From NCBI RefSeq assembly GCF_000185965.1, contig NC_014924.1, positions 372,001 to 436,000 on the forward strand: a stretch of 64,000 nucleotides of DNA. The letters run 5' to 3'. Source of the DNA: Pseudoxanthomonas suwonensis 11-1 (lineage in GTDB: Bacteria; Pseudomonadota; Gammaproteobacteria; Xanthomonadales; Xanthomonadaceae). Shown piece by piece: positions 32,193 to 42,081 of this stretch; positions within the stretch are counted from its first letter, which is position 1; each line of letters opens with the position of its first letter. The position numbers were made by a program, and so were the translations under genes. Below the pieces are notes generated by a model. It worked only from the letters and a program-made list of their open reading frames with translations. It ran no database searches and was not told the origin of the DNA.

Positions 32193-34972
32193 TGGATGGC
32201 GCCGTCCGCACCGCGCAGGCGCCGCCGGCGGTGGAGCGGCGCACCACCCGCAGCACCTGCTGCTACTGCGGCGTGGGCTGCGGCGTGCTGGTGCACAGCC
32301 GGCACGATGCCGCCGGCGAACGCATCACGGGCGTGGAAGGCGATCCCCTGCATCCGGCCAACCTGGGCCGCCTGTGCAGCAAGGGTCGCACCCTGGCCGA
32401 GACCGCGCGCAGCCTGCACGGCCGCGCCCTGGTGCCGGAGCTGCGCCACCGCCGCCAGGATCCGCGCCCGCCGGTGGACTGGGCTGTGGCGCTGGACAGC
32501 GTGGCCGACCGCCTGGCCAACATCGTCGAGCGGCATGGTCCGGACGCGGTGGCGTTCTACCTGTCCGGGCAGCTGCTGACCGAGGACTACTACGTCTTCA
32601 ACAAGCTGGCCAAGGGCCTGCTGCGCACCAACAACATCGATACCAACTCGCGGCTGTGCATGTCCGCCGCGGTGACCGGCTACAAGCTGGCCTTCGGCGC
32701 CGACGGCCCGCCCACCTGCTACGAGGACCTGGAACACGCGAAGACCGTGCTGTTCGCCGGCAGCAATGCCGCCTGGGCGCATCCGGTGCTGTTCCGGCGG
32801 CTGGAGGAGGCGCGGGCGAAGGATCCGGACGTGCGCTGGATCGTGGTCGATCCACGCCGCACCGATACCGCGGCCATGGCCGACCTGCACCTGCAGATCC
32901 AGCCCGGCACTGACGTGGCCCTGTTCAACGGCATGCTCCACCACCTGGTGTGGGAGGGGCTGCTCGACCAGGCCTTCATCGACCGCCACACCACCGGTTT
33001 CAGCGAACTCAAGCGCCTGCTGCGCGACTACAGCCCGCGCATGGCGGCGGAGATCTGCGGCGTGCCGGTCGAGGACCTGGTCACCGCGGCCGAGTGGTTC
33101 GGACGCAGCGCGGCGTCGCTGTCGCTGTACTGCATGGGCCTGAACCAGTCGGTGCACGGCACCGACAAGAACCTCGCCCTGATCCACCTGCACCTGGCCA
33201 CCCGCCAGCTGGGCCGCCCGGGGGCGGGGCCGTTCTCGCTCACCGGCCAGCCCAATGCCATGGGCGGGCGCGAGGTCGGCGGCATGGCGACCATGCTGGC
33301 CGCGCACCGCGAGATCACCGATCCGGCGCACCGCGCCGAGGTCGAGGCCCTGTGGCAGCTGCCGCAGGGCAGCCTGCCGCCACAGCCGGGACTGGCGGCG
33401 GTGGAGTTGTTCGAGGCGGTGCGCGCCGGCCGGATCAAGGCCATCTGGATCGCATGCACCAATCCCGCGCATTCGATGCCCGACCTCGGCCCGGTACGCG
33501 AGGCGCTGCAGCGCGCCGAGCTGGTGATCGTGCAGGAGGCCTTCGCCAATACCGATACCGTGCCCTATGCCGACGTGCTGCTGCCGGCCGCCACCTGGGG
33601 CGAGAAGGAGGGCACGGTCACCAATTCCGAGCGCCGCATCTCGCGCGTGCGCGCGGCGGTGGCGCCGCCGGGGCAGGCGCGTCCGGACTGGTGGATCGCG
33701 CGCGAAGTGGCGCTGCGGCTGGAAGCGCGTTTGGCCGCACCGGGCGCCGCGCCGCTGTTCGCGGCCGACACGCCTGCGGCGATCTTCGCCGAGCACCGCG
33801 CGCTGACCGTGGGCCGCGACCTGGATATCGGCGGGCTGGATTACGCCGTGCTGGAGCAACGCGGTCCGCAGCAGTGGCCGTTCCGGGCCGGTGCGGAGCA
33901 GGGTGACGCGCGTCGCTATGCCGACGGCGTGTTCGCCACCGCCGATGGCCGCGCACGCTTCCATGTCACCCCGTACCGGCCAGTCGCCGAGCCGACGTCG
34001 GCGCGTTTCCCGCTGCGCCTGCTGACCGGGCGCCTGCGCGACCAGTGGCATGGCATGTCGCGCACCGGGCGGGTTCCGGCGCTGTACACGCATAGCCCCG
34101 AGCCTGCGCTGCGCATGCACCCCGAGGATGCGGCACGGCGCGGCCTCAAGGCCGGCGAGCTGGTGCGCGTGTCCAGCAAGCGCGGCGGCCTGGTATTGCC
34201 GCTGGAGCTGTCCGACGAGGTCGGCTCCGGCACCGTGTTCGCGGCCATGCACTGGAGCGGCCAGCACCTGGCCAGCGGCGGCATCAACGAGCTCAGCCAG
34301 CCGGCGGTCGACACGCGCTCGCGCCAGCCCGAGCTCAAGCACGCCGCGGTGCGGGTGGAGAGGGCGGACTTCAGCTGGCACCTGCTGGCCGCGCGCCGTG
34401 GCGAGGTGCTGGCGATGCACGCGGCCGTGCAGCCGTTGCTTGCGGCCTGCGGCTACGCCTCGGTCACGCTGCAGCCGGACGTGGATCCGGAGGCGGTCGA
34501 AGGCAGCGGCTGGGTGGTGCTGCGCGCTGCGGCCTCCGGGGCGATGCCAGCCGACTGGCAGGCCGCGCTGGAGAACGCGCTGGGCCTGGCCGCCTCCGCC
34601 GACACCCTCGAGTACCGCGACGCCCGCCGCGGCCAGCTCAAGCGCGTGGCCTGGCGCAGCGTCGCCAGCGGCAGCCATATCGACGGCCTGCTGTGGAGCG
34701 ACGTCCGTCGCGGGGGCGAAGCCCTGCTGCGCACCGCGCTGGCCGGCGATCCCTGGCAGGGCTCGCGCCTGGCCGCCTTCGCCGCGCTGCCCGAGGTCGC
34801 ACGTGACCCGGTGGTCTGCGTCTGCCGCCAGGTCAGCGAATCGGCGATCCAGGCCGAAGTGCGCGCCGGCGCCGACCTGCCCGCGCTCAAGCAGCGCCTG
34901 GGCTGCGGCACGGTCTGCGGCTCCTGTGTTCCACAGCTCACCCGCTTCGTCCGCCAGGCCGCCAGCGCCTGA
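32192..34972 (+). CDS. nasA: Assimilatory nitrate reductase catalytic subunit NasA
   Basis: 926 residues from ATG 32192. An N-terminal [4Fe-4S] site (CCYCGVGC, then RLCSKG) leads to the Mo-bisMGD domains, with the Mo ligand region NIDTNSRLCMSAAVTGYK, then GSNAAWAHPV and FSLTGQPNAMGGREVGG. The C-terminal 50 residues form a BFD-like [2Fe-2S] domain (VCVCRQ, CGTVCGSC), as in enterobacterial NasA. There is no Tat signal, so the enzyme is cytoplasmic. It reduces imported nitrate to nitrite for NirBD. Confidence 0.95.
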   Translation: MDGAVRTAQAPPAVERRTTRSTCCYCGVGCGVLVHSRHDAAGERITGVEGDPLHPANLGRLCSKGRTLAETARSLHGRALVPELRHRRQDPRPPVDWAVALDSVADRLANIVERHGPDAVAFYLSGQLLTEDYYVFNKLAKGLLRTNNIDTNSRLCMSAAVTGYKLAFGADGPPTCYEDLEHAKTVLFAGSNAAWAHPVLFRRLEEARAKDPDVRWIVVDPRRTDTAAMADLHLQIQPGTDVALFNGMLHHLVWEGLLDQAFIDRHTTGFSELKRLLRDYSPRMAAEICGVPVEDLVTAAEWFGRSAASLSLYCMGLNQSVHGTDKNLALIHLHLATRQLGRPGAGPFSLTGQPNAMGGREVGGMATMLAAHREITDPAHRAEVEALWQLPQGSLPPQPGLAAVELFEAVRAGRIKAIWIACTNPAHSMPDLGPVREALQRAELVIVQEAFANTDTVPYADVLLPAATWGEKEGTVTNSERRISRVRAAVAPPGQARPDWWIAREVALRLEARLAAPGAAPLFAADTPAAIFAEHRALTVGRDLDIGGLDYAVLEQRGPQQWPFRAGAEQGDARRYADGVFATADGRARFHVTPYRPVAEPTSARFPLRLLTGRLRDQWHGMSRTGRVPALYTHSPEPALRMHPEDAARRGLKAGELVRVSSKRGGLVLPLELSDEVGSGTVFAAMHWSGQHLASGGINELSQPAVDTRSRQPELKHAAVRVERADFSWHLLAARRGEVLAMHAAVQPLLAACGYASVTLQPDVDPEAVEGSGWVVLRAAASGAMPADWQAALENALGLAASADTLEYRDARRGQLKRVAWRSVASGSHIDGLLWSDVRRGGEALLRTALAGDPWQGSRLAAFAALPEVARDPVVCVCRQVSESAIQAEVRAGADLPALKQRLGCGTVCGSCVPQLTRFVRQAASA

Positions 34973-34996
34973 CCCCCGAACTACTGGAGAACCGCC

Positions 34997-35791
34997 TTGG
35001 CCCGCGACCCCCGTCACCCTGCCGATCTCCGCCGCCCGCCCGCCGAGGTGGTGCTGCTGTCCGCCGGGCCCGGCGACCTGGAACTGCTGACCCTCAAGGC
35101 GGTGCGTGCCCTGCAGGAGGCCGAGGTGCTGCTGCTGGACGAACTGGTCGATCCGGGCATCGTCGAACTGGCGCCGCATGCGCGGGTGGTGCGCGTGGGC
35201 AAGCGTGGCGGATGCCGCTCCACGCCGCAGGCCTTCATCTGCCGGCTGATGCGGCGCTACGCGCTGCAGGGCCTGCGCGTGGTGCGGGTGAAGGGCGGCG
35301 AGGCGCTGATGTTCGGCCGTGCGGGCGAGGAGATCGCGTTCCTGCGCGAGGCCGGCGTGCCGGTACGCATCATCAACGGTGTCAGCGCCGCCTTCGCCGC
35401 CGCCGCATCGCTGGGCGTCTCCCTGACCCACCGTGAACACTGCCACGGCGTCACCTTCGTCACCGCGCACACGGCCGACCACGGCGAGCCAGACTGGGAT
35501 GCATTGGCGCGCGGCGGTACCACCTTGGCTATCTACATGGGCATGGGCCGGCTCGCCGGCATCGCGCGTGCGCTGCTGGCCCATCTTCCGGCCGGGACGC
35601 CCGCGGCGGTGGTGCAGGGCGCCTCGCGTGAGGACGAACGCCTGGTCGTGGACACGCTTGGGGGCCTGGCCGAGATGCAGGCCACCCATCGCGGCGCGCC
35701 GGGCGTCATCCTGGTCGGCGCGGCCCTGGGCGAGGCCATTGGCGTGGCCACGGAGGCTGCGTCGTGCATGGAGCGGATGGTCGCGTCCTGA
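34997..35791 (+). CDS. cobA: Uroporphyrinogen-III C-methyltransferase
   Basis: 264 residues; the TTG start at 34997 has ggag upstream. SUMT motifs: VVLLSAGPGDLELLTLKA, VVRVKGGEALMFGRAGEE, IINGVSAAFAAAASLG with SLTHREH, and IYMGMGRL. It makes precorrin-2 for the siroheme of NirB, hence its place at the end of the nas operon. The usual KGGDP element reads KGGEA, a variant worth noting. There is no CysG oxidase/chelatase half, so those steps need another protein. Confidence 0.9.
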   Translation: MARDPRHPADLRRPPAEVVLLSAGPGDLELLTLKAVRALQEAEVLLLDELVDPGIVELAPHARVVRVGKRGGCRSTPQAFICRLMRRYALQGLRVVRVKGGEALMFGRAGEEIAFLREAGVPVRIINGVSAAFAAAASLGVSLTHREHCHGVTFVTAHTADHGEPDWDALARGGTTLAIYMGMGRLAGIARALLAHLPAGTPAAVVQGASREDERLVVDTLGGLAEMQATHRGAPGVILVGAALGEAIGVATEAASCMERMVAS

Positions 35792-35804
35792 GGCAGATGG
35801 GCGC

Positions 35805-35820
35805 GACCGCGTACGCGGTC
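35805..35820. promoter_or_regulatory. Perfect 16-bp palindrome between cobA and napE
   Basis: GACCGCGTACGCGGTC is self-complementary. It may be a weak transcription stop after cobA or an operator for nap. I saw no FNR-type box in this gap (35792-35931). Confidence 0.4.
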
Positions 35821-35931
35821 ACGGATGCGCGGAGTGGCGCCATGCTTCCCGCACTGCGGCAAGCCCCGTCCCAGCCGATCGTGCTAGCCTCCGTCGCGTA
35901 CTGCACTGGACCAGCCTGGGAAGGTAGGAAC

Positions 35932-36105
35932 GTGGAGCAGGTGCCGGGCCCGAAGATGGAGGTGACCCGCAGGCAGGAGCGCATCGCGTTCCTGCTGGTG
36001 ACAGCGGTGGTGTTCCCGCTGCTCGCGATCCTGGTCGTTGCCGGCTACGGCTTCATGGTCTGGATGTGGCAACTCCTGTTCGTGGGCCCGCCGACAGGGC
36101 CATGA
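35932..36105 (+). CDS. napE: Periplasmic nitrate reductase subunit NapE
   Basis: 57 residues from GTG 35932, which has aaggtagg before it; the inner ATG 35956 is an alternative. One membrane helix of the NapE type (AFLLVTAVVFPLLAILVV, then GYGFMVWMWQ) and a basic N-terminal side match the family. NapE is a small subunit of unknown exact role in the nap operon. Its stop overlaps the napF start. Confidence 0.88.
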   Translation: MEQVPGPKMEVTRRQERIAFLLVTAVVFPLLAILVVAGYGFMVWMWQLLFVGPPTGP

Positions 36106-36605
36106 CCATGTCCAGCGGCACACTCACGCGGCGGGCATTGCTGTTCGGCAGCGTGGATGATCGCGGCCCGCGCCCACCCTGGTCGGTAATCGGCGAGGAT
36201 TTCGGCACGCGTTGCACCGGTTGCGACGCCTGCATCCACGCCTGCCCGGAACGCGTTCTTCGGCGGGCCGCCGATGGCCTGCCGCGTTTCGATCCGTCCG
36301 CCGGCAGCGGCGAGTGCACGTTCTGCGGGGCGTGTGCCGCGGCCTGCACCACTGGCGCGCTGGACAGCGGGCAGGCGCGGCCCTGGAGCCTGCGTGCGAA
36401 GGTCGGGGAGGGCTGCCTGCCCGCCAGTGGCGTCGTCTGCGCCAGCTGCCGCGAGGTTTGCCCCGAGCTGGCGATCCGGGTGCCCCCCGGAGGCCGCGGC
36501 GCGGCCTGGATCGACGCCGCGCGTTGCACCGGTTGCGGTGCCTGCGTCGGCGTCTGCCCGGCCGGGGTGGTCGCGCTGTCCGAAGCCGAGGAAGCCTGCG
36601 CATGA
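36102..36605 (+). CDS. napF: NapF-type polyferredoxin maturation protein
   Basis: 167 residues from ATG 36102. Four Cys clusters can be seen: CTGCDACIHACP, CTFCGACAAACTTGA, CASCREVCPE and CTGCGACVGVCPAG, i.e. three or four [4Fe-4S] sites, as in NapF. There is a twin-arginine-like LTRRALLFG near the start, although NapF works in the cytoplasm on NapA maturation. The stop overlaps the napD start (ATGA). Confidence 0.92.
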   Translation: MTMSSGTLTRRALLFGSVDDRGPRPPWSVIGEDFGTRCTGCDACIHACPERVLRRAADGLPRFDPSAGSGECTFCGACAAACTTGALDSGQARPWSLRAKVGEGCLPASGVVCASCREVCPELAIRVPPGGRGAAWIDAARCTGCGACVGVCPAGVVALSEAEEACA

Positions 36606-36907
36606 ACGACGAGCGGCACGCCGAGGTGCATATCGCGTCCTTCGTGCTGCAGCACCGTGCCGACGCGCTGGACGTCGTACGCGCCGCGCTGGCCGCCGAA
36701 CCGGAACTCGAGCTGGCCATCGCCGGTGACACCCGCAGCGTGGTGCTTTGCGAGACCGCCGACCGGTTCCGGGTGATGGACCTGATCGACGCTCTGCGCG
36801 AGGTGCCCGGCGTGCTCAACGTCCTGCTGGTCCACCACCACGCCGAGCCACCCGAAGCGCTCGACGAACCCGTTTCCCCGGCCGTTGCCAGTGGAGCATC
36901 CGCATGA
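36602..36907 (+). CDS. napD: NapD chaperone for NapA
   Basis: 101 residues. [20 protein letters not shown] at the start, [21 protein letters not shown] towards the end, form the ferredoxin-like NapD fold. NapD binds the Tat signal of NapA to hold export until the molybdenum centre is in. It overlaps napF upstream and napA downstream by four bases each, so the three are tightly coupled. Confidence 0.92.
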   Translation: MNDERHAEVHIASFVLQHRADALDVVRAALAAEPELELAIAGDTRSVVLCETADRFRVMDLIDALREVPGVLNVLLVHHHAEPPEALDEPVSPAVASGASA

Positions 36908-39399
36908 GCACGACGCGTCGCGATTTCATCCGCACCAGTGCCATCGCCACCGCGGCGGCGGCCGCGGGCCTGTCCCTGCCCGGATCCGGCACCAACGTGG
37001 TCACCGAGGGCGACCAGGTCAAGCTCAAGTGGGACAAGGCACCCTGCCGCTACTGCGGCACCGGCTGCGGGGTCAACGTCGCGGTGCGCGATGGCCGCGT
37101 GGTCGCCACCCACGGCGACGTGCATGCCGAGGTCAACCGCGGCATCAACTGCGTCAAGGGTTACTTCCTGTCCAAGGTGCTGTACGGTGCCGACCGCCTG
37201 ACCATGCCGCTGCTGCGCAAGAAGAACGGCGCCTACGCCAAGGACGGCGAGTTCACCGCGGTGTCCTGGGACGAGGCCTTCGACGTGATGGCCGAGCAGT
37301 TCAAGCGCGTGCTCAGGACCAGGGGCGGCGAGGGCATCGGCATGTTCGGCTCGGGGCAGTGGACCATCTGGGAGGGCTATGCCGCGACCAAGCTGATGCG
37401 CGGCGGCTTCCGCAGCAACCACCTGGATCCCAACGCGCGCCACTGCATGGCCTCGGCCGCCTACGGCTTCATGCGCACCTTCGGCATGGACGAGCCGATG
37501 GGCTGCTACGACGACATCGAGGCGGCCGACGCGTTCGTCCTGTGGGGCTCGAACATGGCCGAGATGCACCCGATCCTGTGGACCCGGGTCACCGACCGCC
37601 GCCTGTCCCACCCGCACGTGAAGGTGGCGGTGCTGTCCACCTTCGAGCACCGCAGCTTCGAGCTGGCCGACATCCCGGTGGTGTTCAAGCCGCAGACCGA
37701 CCTGGTGATCCTCAACTACATCGCCAACCACATCATCCGCACCGGGCGGGTGGACCGGCAGTTCGTGGAGAAACACGCCACCTTCAAGCGCGGCGCGACC
37801 GACATCGGCTACGGCCTGCGCCCGGAGCATCCGCTGGAGGCGGCCGCCAGCGGCGCGGCCGATCCCGGTGCCGGCGAGCCGTGCAGCTTCGACGACTTCG
37901 CCCGCCTGGTTGCGCCCTATACGTTGCAGCGCGCGGTGGAGATGACCGGGGTCGAGGCCGGATGGCTTGAGCAGCTGGCCGAGCTCTACGCCGATCCCAA
38001 GGTCCGGGTGATGTCGTTCTGGACCATGGGCTTCAACCAGCACACCCGCGGGGTGTGGGCCAACAACATGGTCTACAACATCCACCTGCTGACCGGGAAG
38101 ATCTCCACGCCCGGCAACAGCCCCTTCTCGCTGACCGGGCAGCCCTCGGCCTGCGGCACCGCGCGCGAGGTCGGCACCTTCAGCCACCGCCTTCCGGCGG
38201 ACATGATGGTCGCCAATCCCGAGCACCGCCGGCATGCCGAGGAGATCTGGAAGCTCCCGCAGGGCCTGCTCAATCCCAAGCCCGGCTACCACGCGGTGGA
38301 GCAGAACCGCGCGCTGAAGGACGGCCTGCTCAACGCGTACTGGGTGCAGGTCAACAACAACATGCAGGCCGGCGCCAACCTGCTGCAGGAAACCTGGCCT
38401 GGCTACCGCAACCCGGACAACTTCATCGTCGTCTCCGACGCCTATCCCACGGTGACCGCGCAGGCCGCCGACCTGATCCTGCCGGCGGCGATGTGGGTGG
38501 AGAAGGAGGGCGCCTACGGCAATGCCGAGCGGCGCACGCAGTTCTGGCACCAGCTGGTGCAGGCCCCGGGCGAGGCGCGTTCGGACCTGTGGCAGCTGAT
38601 GGAGTTCTCGAAGCGCTTCACCACCGACGAATGCTGGCCGAAGGAGATCCTCGAGGCCAACCCCGCGTACCGCGGCAAGACCCTGTTCGAGGTGCTTTAC
38701 GCCAACGGCAAGGTGGATGCCTTCCCGCTTTCGGACATCGAGGAGGGCTATGCCAACGTCGAGTCGCAACACTTCGGCTTCTACGTGCAGAAGGGCCTGT
38801 TCGAGGAATACGCCGAGTTCGGCCGCGGCCATGGCCACGACCTGGCGCCGTTCGACGACTACCACCGGGCGCGCGGGCTGCGCTGGCCGGTGGTGGCCGG
38901 CAAGGAAACCCGCTGGCGCTACCGCGAGGGCACCGACCCCTACGTGAAGCCCGGAACCGGGTTCCAGTTCTACGGCAACAAGGACGGCAAGGCGGTGATC
39001 TGGGCGCTGCCCTACGAGCCGCCGGCCGAGTCGCCGGACACCGAGTACGACCTGTGGCTGGTCACCGGGCGGGTGCTGGAGCACTGGCATTCCGGCTCGA
39101 TGACCATGCGCGTCCCCGAGCTGTACCGCGCGTTCCCGGCGGCGGTGTGCTTCATGAACCCGGACGACGCGCGGGCGCGCGGGCTCAAGCGCGGCGACGA
39201 GATCCGGGTGCAGTCGCGCCGCGGGGAGATGCGTACCCGGGTGGAGACCCGCGGCCGCAACCGCATGCCACGCGGGGTGGTGTTCGTGCCCTGGTTCGAT
39301 GCCGGCCAGCTGATCAACAAGGTCACCCTGGACGCGACCGATCCGATTTCCAAGCAGACCGACTACAAGAAGTGCGCGGTAAGGGTCCTCCCCGCCTAG
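36904..39399 (+). CDS. napA: Periplasmic nitrate reductase NapA
   Basis: 831 residues. Tat signal [20 protein letters not shown], then the N-terminal [4Fe-4S] motif [11 protein letters not shown] and GINCVKGYF. The Mo ligand Cys lies in [20 protein letters not shown], followed by [25 protein letters not shown] and [17 protein letters not shown], typical of NapA. It reduces nitrate in the periplasm, receiving electrons from NapB/NapC. It supports aerobic or anaerobic nitrate respiration or redox balancing, distinct from the assimilatory NasA next door. Confidence 0.97.
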   Translation: MSTTRRDFIRTSAIATAAAAAGLSLPGSGTNVVTEGDQVKLKWDKAPCRYCGTGCGVNVAVRDGRVVATHGDVHAEVNRGINCVKGYFLSKVLYGADRLTMPLLRKKNGAYAKDGEFTAVSWDEAFDVMAEQFKRVLRTRGGEGIGMFGSGQWTIWEGYAATKLMRGGFRSNHLDPNARHCMASAAYGFMRTFGMDEPMGCYDDIEAADAFVLWGSNMAEMHPILWTRVTDRRLSHPHVKVAVLSTFEHRSFELADIPVVFKPQTDLVILNYIANHIIRTGRVDRQFVEKHATFKRGATDIGYGLRPEHPLEAAASGAADPGAGEPCSFDDFARLVAPYTLQRAVEMTGVEAGWLEQLAELYADPKVRVMSFWTMGFNQHTRGVWANNMVYNIHLLTGKISTPGNSPFSLTGQPSACGTAREVGTFSHRLPADMMVANPEHRRHAEEIWKLPQGLLNPKPGYHAVEQNRALKDGLLNAYWVQVNNNMQAGANLLQETWPGYRNPDNFIVVSDAYPTVTAQAADLILPAAMWVEKEGAYGNAERRTQFWHQLVQAPGEARSDLWQLMEFSKRFTTDECWPKEILEANPAYRGKTLFEVLYANGKVDAFPLSDIEEGYANVESQHFGFYVQKGLFEEYAEFGRGHGHDLAPFDDYHRARGLRWPVVAGKETRWRYREGTDPYVKPGTGFQFYGNKDGKAVIWALPYEPPAESPDTEYDLWLVTGRVLEHWHSGSMTMRVPELYRAFPAAVCFMNPDDARARGLKRGDEIRVQSRRGEMRTRVETRGRNRMPRGVVFVPWFDAGQLINKVTLDATDPISKQTDYKKCAVRVLPA

Positions 39400-39409
39400 G
39401 AGACGCACC

Positions 39410-39994
39410 ATGGACAAGCGCAAGCTGTTGCTGGCCATCCCCCTGGCGCTGCTGCTGGGAGCGTTGCTGTTCTTCCTGGGCTGGCTGCTGGGCCGCGGGC
39501 TGGCGGCTGCGGACAAGGATCGCGTGCCGGCGCCGCAGGCGAGCAGCGCGCCGGTGGACGCGCGCGCGGTGTTCATCCCCGGCAACGGCCAGATCGATGC
39601 CATCCGCCGCGGCGTGCCGGTGGACCAGGAGGGCCACCCGCCGCCCATGGCGCGGGTGGAGAACACCGACATCAAGCGCGTGCGCGCCTACCCGATGCAG
39701 CCGCCGACCATCCCGCATGCGGTGGACGGCTACCAGGTGGACCGCAACAGCAACCGCTGCATGCTGTGCCACGCCCGGGCGAATGCCGCCACTTTCCAGG
39801 CGCCCCCGGTCAGCGTCACCCATTACATGGACCGCGACGACCAGTTCCTGGCCGCGATCTCGCCCCGTCGTTACTTCTGCATGCAATGCCACGTGGTCCA
39901 GACCGATGCGCCCACTTTGGTGGCCAGCGGCTTCCGCGACATCGACAGCCTGCTGGCCGAGCCCGCGGAAGCCGCGCCGGCGGAGGTGCATTGA
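39410..39994 (+). CDS. napB: Dihaem cytochrome NapB
   Basis: 194 residues. An uncleaved or cleaved N-terminal hydrophobic segment (LLLAIPLALLLGALLFFLG) is followed by two CxxCH motifs, CMLCH and CMQCH, and distal histidines in THYMDRDDQF. NapB is the electron-entry subunit of the Nap complex in the periplasm. ATG with aggagac 7 bp upstream. It abuts napC. Confidence 0.95.
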   Translation: MDKRKLLLAIPLALLLGALLFFLGWLLGRGLAAADKDRVPAPQASSAPVDARAVFIPGNGQIDAIRRGVPVDQEGHPPPMARVENTDIKRVRAYPMQPPTIPHAVDGYQVDRNSNRCMLCHARANAATFQAPPVSVTHYMDRDDQFLAAISPRRYFCMQCHVVQTDAPTLVASGFRDIDSLLAEPAEAAPAEVH

Positions 39995-40594
39995 ATGTTC
40001 CGCCGCATCCGCCGCCAGGTGTCGCTGCTGTGGCTGACCCTGCGCTCGCCGAGCCGCTACTACAGCCTCGGCTTCCTGACCGTCGCCGGGTTCATCGCCG
40101 GGGTGCTGTTCTGGGGCGGCTTCAATACCGCCCTTGAGGCGACCAATACCGAGAAGTTCTGCACCAGCTGCCACGAGATGCGCGACAACGTATTCGAGGA
40201 GCTGAAGGCCACGATCCACTACACCAACCGATCCGGGGTGCGCGCCACCTGCCCGGACTGCCACGTGCCGCACAACTGGACCGACAAGATCGCGCGCAAG
40301 ATGCAGGCCTCCAAGGAGGTCTGGGGCAAGATCTTCGGCACCATCAACACCCGCGAGAAATTCCTCGACGAGCGCCTGGTGCTGGCCACCCACGAGTGGG
40401 CGCGGCTGAAGGCCAACGACTCGCTGGAGTGCCGCAACTGCCACGACTTCGATTCCATGGACCTGACCCGCCAGGGCGCGCGGGCCGCCCAGGTCCACAA
40501 GCTGTGGCTGGGTACGGGCGAGAAGACCTGCATCGACTGCCACAAGGGCATCGCCCATCGCCTGCCGGACATGGCCGGCGTGCCGCAGGGCTGA
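39995..40594 (+). CDS. napC: Tetrahaem membrane-anchored quinol dehydrogenase NapC
   Basis: 199 residues. One N-terminal anchor helix ([18 protein letters not shown]) and four CxxCH motifs (CTSCH, CPDCH, CRNCH, CIDCH) define NapC. It passes electrons from quinol to NapB. It starts immediately after the napB stop. It is the last gene of napEFDABC; the sequence behind it turns lower in GC and shows gene remnants. Confidence 0.96.
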   Translation: MFRRIRRQVSLLWLTLRSPSRYYSLGFLTVAGFIAGVLFWGGFNTALEATNTEKFCTSCHEMRDNVFEELKATIHYTNRSGVRATCPDCHVPHNWTDKIARKMQASKEVWGKIFGTINTREKFLDERLVLATHEWARLKANDSLECRNCHDFDSMDLTRQGARAAQVHKLWLGTGEKTCIDCHKGIAHRLPDMAGVPQG

Positions 40595-40876
40595 GCACCT
40601 GCACATCGGATTGGATCCGTTGCATGCGCCGGCGCATGGAGCGTTGTTCGATCGTGCGCTCATGAACGGGTTACGCAATGTCATGAGCGGATTCGCAAAA
40701 CCCACCCTGTTAATGGCTGGAACTCACAACTCATTTATCGGGTCGAACTGTAGATTCCTCTCGTAGCTCGCGCATATCCCCCACGATCTGCGTTGACCTC
40801 CTACCAGGACCTCCGCTGCTCCCTTCCAGGGTGCGGCGCGGGACACGTCAGCCCCGATAAAACGAGCCCCCCAGCG

Positions 40877-41299
40877 ATGCCATCCACCGTCCCCGCCCCA
40901 GTCGGTGCAGTCGCACTCCGGGAACAGAAGCCGCTACGGCTTCCCCCGCGTGATCCACGGGGACGCTTCATCCGCCGCCAGTCGGCGTCGGTGCTGCCGC
41001 AGGCCCACCATCACAGCATCCCGGTGTTGTTCGTCGTCTCCGAGATGGCCGACTTCATCAAGGCCGGTGGCCTGGGCGACGTCGCTTCGTCGCTGCCGCG
41101 CGCGCTGCGCCCGGCGTGCGACGTGCGGGTGCTGATCCCGGGCTATCCCGAAGTCCTGCAGCGGATCCGCTGCATGAACGTGGTTGGCCGGGTCAAGGCC
41201 CATGCCGGCCTGCCGGAATGCCGCATCGGCATGACCCACCAGAAGGCCTATTGCGCCGAGAGGTTGGAGTTCGACCGGGTGACGGTACTTGCACCTTGA
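40877..41299 (+). pseudogene. glgA: 5' fragment of glycogen synthase glgA
   Basis: From ATG 40877 the frame shows a basic leader, then PVLFVVSEMADFIKAGGLGD and ALRPACDVRVLIPGYPEVLQ, the N-terminal ADP-glucose-binding region of GlgA. Similarity stops around 41230 (GLPECRIG) and a foreign 23-residue tail runs to a stop. A full GlgA needs about 480 residues or more, so this is a truncated remnant. Lower GC around it and a frameshifted neighbour suggest a recombination junction. Confidence 0.8.
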
Positions 41300-41681
41300 G
41301 CAGGGTCACAGCCGCTGCTCATCGTACGGTCGTGAGCGCGGACTTGCGGGTATGCGAACTTTTTGCCTTCCTGCAGGCCGCACGCCGCCTGGACGACACA
41401 TCGACCCTGAACACGGGCCGCGTGCCGCCGACTACGCCGCGTGGCTGCGGCGTAAGGGTTATTTCGAACTTGATGACGCGGCATTTGCGCTCTTGCACGA
41501 GGCTTGCTGGGGCCACAGTGACGGCCTTGTTGAAGCTGCGCCTACGATCCAGGTCTGCTGGGATTCGGATCGCCTGGATCTCAGCCGCGTCGGGATCAGC
41601 TATCTCTGCGCCGATGAGCGTAGGAAGCCCGAGCGGATCGCCGCTGCGATGGCTTGGTCCGGTGAATGGCGAGAGGCCTGA
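41296..41681 (+). pseudogene. Frameshifted fragment of an uncharacterised protein gene
   Basis: Two frames together give one protein-like segment: VVSADLRVCELFAFLQAARRLDD (read here as several short pieces) up to about 41396, then, one frame over, HIDPEHGPRAADYAAWLRR, FELDDAAFALLHEAC, and IQVCWDSDRLDLSRVGI to 41681. The His/Asp pattern (DPEHG, HSDG, CWDSDRLDL) suggests an HD-like metal-dependent hydrolase family of unknown function. The break near 41395-41402 and the missing N-terminus indicate a dead gene. Confidence 0.6.
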
Positions 41682-41750
41682 GCAAGTCCAAGAGTGTCAG
41701 GGGCGTTTCGATACTAGCAGCGAACTTTCGGCCGCAAGACTTGTGCACGG

Positions 41751-41826
41751 GACCGGGCACGAACCGGGCACGAACCGGGCACGAACCGGGCACGAACCGG
41801 GCACGAACCGGGCACGAACCGGGCAC
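41751..41826. repeat. 11-bp tandem repeat, about seven copies
   Basis: GAACCGGGCAC is repeated six times exactly from 41761 to 41826, with one copy lacking one base at 41751-41760. Unit length is not a multiple of three, and there is no spacer, so it is neither a coding repeat nor CRISPR. Confidence 0.95.
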
Positions 41827-41911
41827 AGGCTGTTTCCGGGTCGTCCACGGTCGGACCTCGATCAGCCTGAAAAAGTGGCCTCGGCTTTTTCGTGCCCGGG
41901 AGTCTAGGCAC

Positions 41912-41938
41912 AAAAAAGCCCGCATCAATGGCGGGCCT
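41912..41938 (-). terminator. Terminator behind tRNA-Met
   Basis: On the minus strand a GCCCGC/GCGGGC stem with a 7-base loop is followed by six T residues, about 35 bp past the tRNA 3' end. Confidence 0.8.
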
Positions 41939-41973
41939 TTCTTCATCTAACGCGTTGTTCTTGATAGAAATTC

Positions 41974-42050
41974 TGGTGGCTATGGGTGGACTCGAACCAC
42001 CGACCCCAGCATTATGAGTGCTGTGCTCTAACCGGCTGAGCTACATAGCC
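41974..42050 (-). tRNA. tRNA-Met (CAT), elongator type
   Basis: 77 bases including encoded CCA. All four arms pair: acceptor GGCTATG with CATAGCC, D-arm GCTC/GAGC, anticodon stem CAGCA/TGCTG around CTCATAA (anticodon CAT), T-arm with GTTCGAGTC. The first acceptor pair is G-C, as in elongator rather than initiator tRNA-Met. Confidence 0.95.
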
Positions 42051-42081
42051 AGAATTCCAAAATTGTACGCCGTGACCCTCA

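Noticed and set aside
32102-35689. 1195-residue reverse ORF over nasA and cobA
   Set aside because: Antisense shadow, composition typical of reversed GC-rich coding DNA.
41751-41826. CRISPR array
   Set aside because: Units are 11 bp and contiguous with no spacers, and there are no cas genes.
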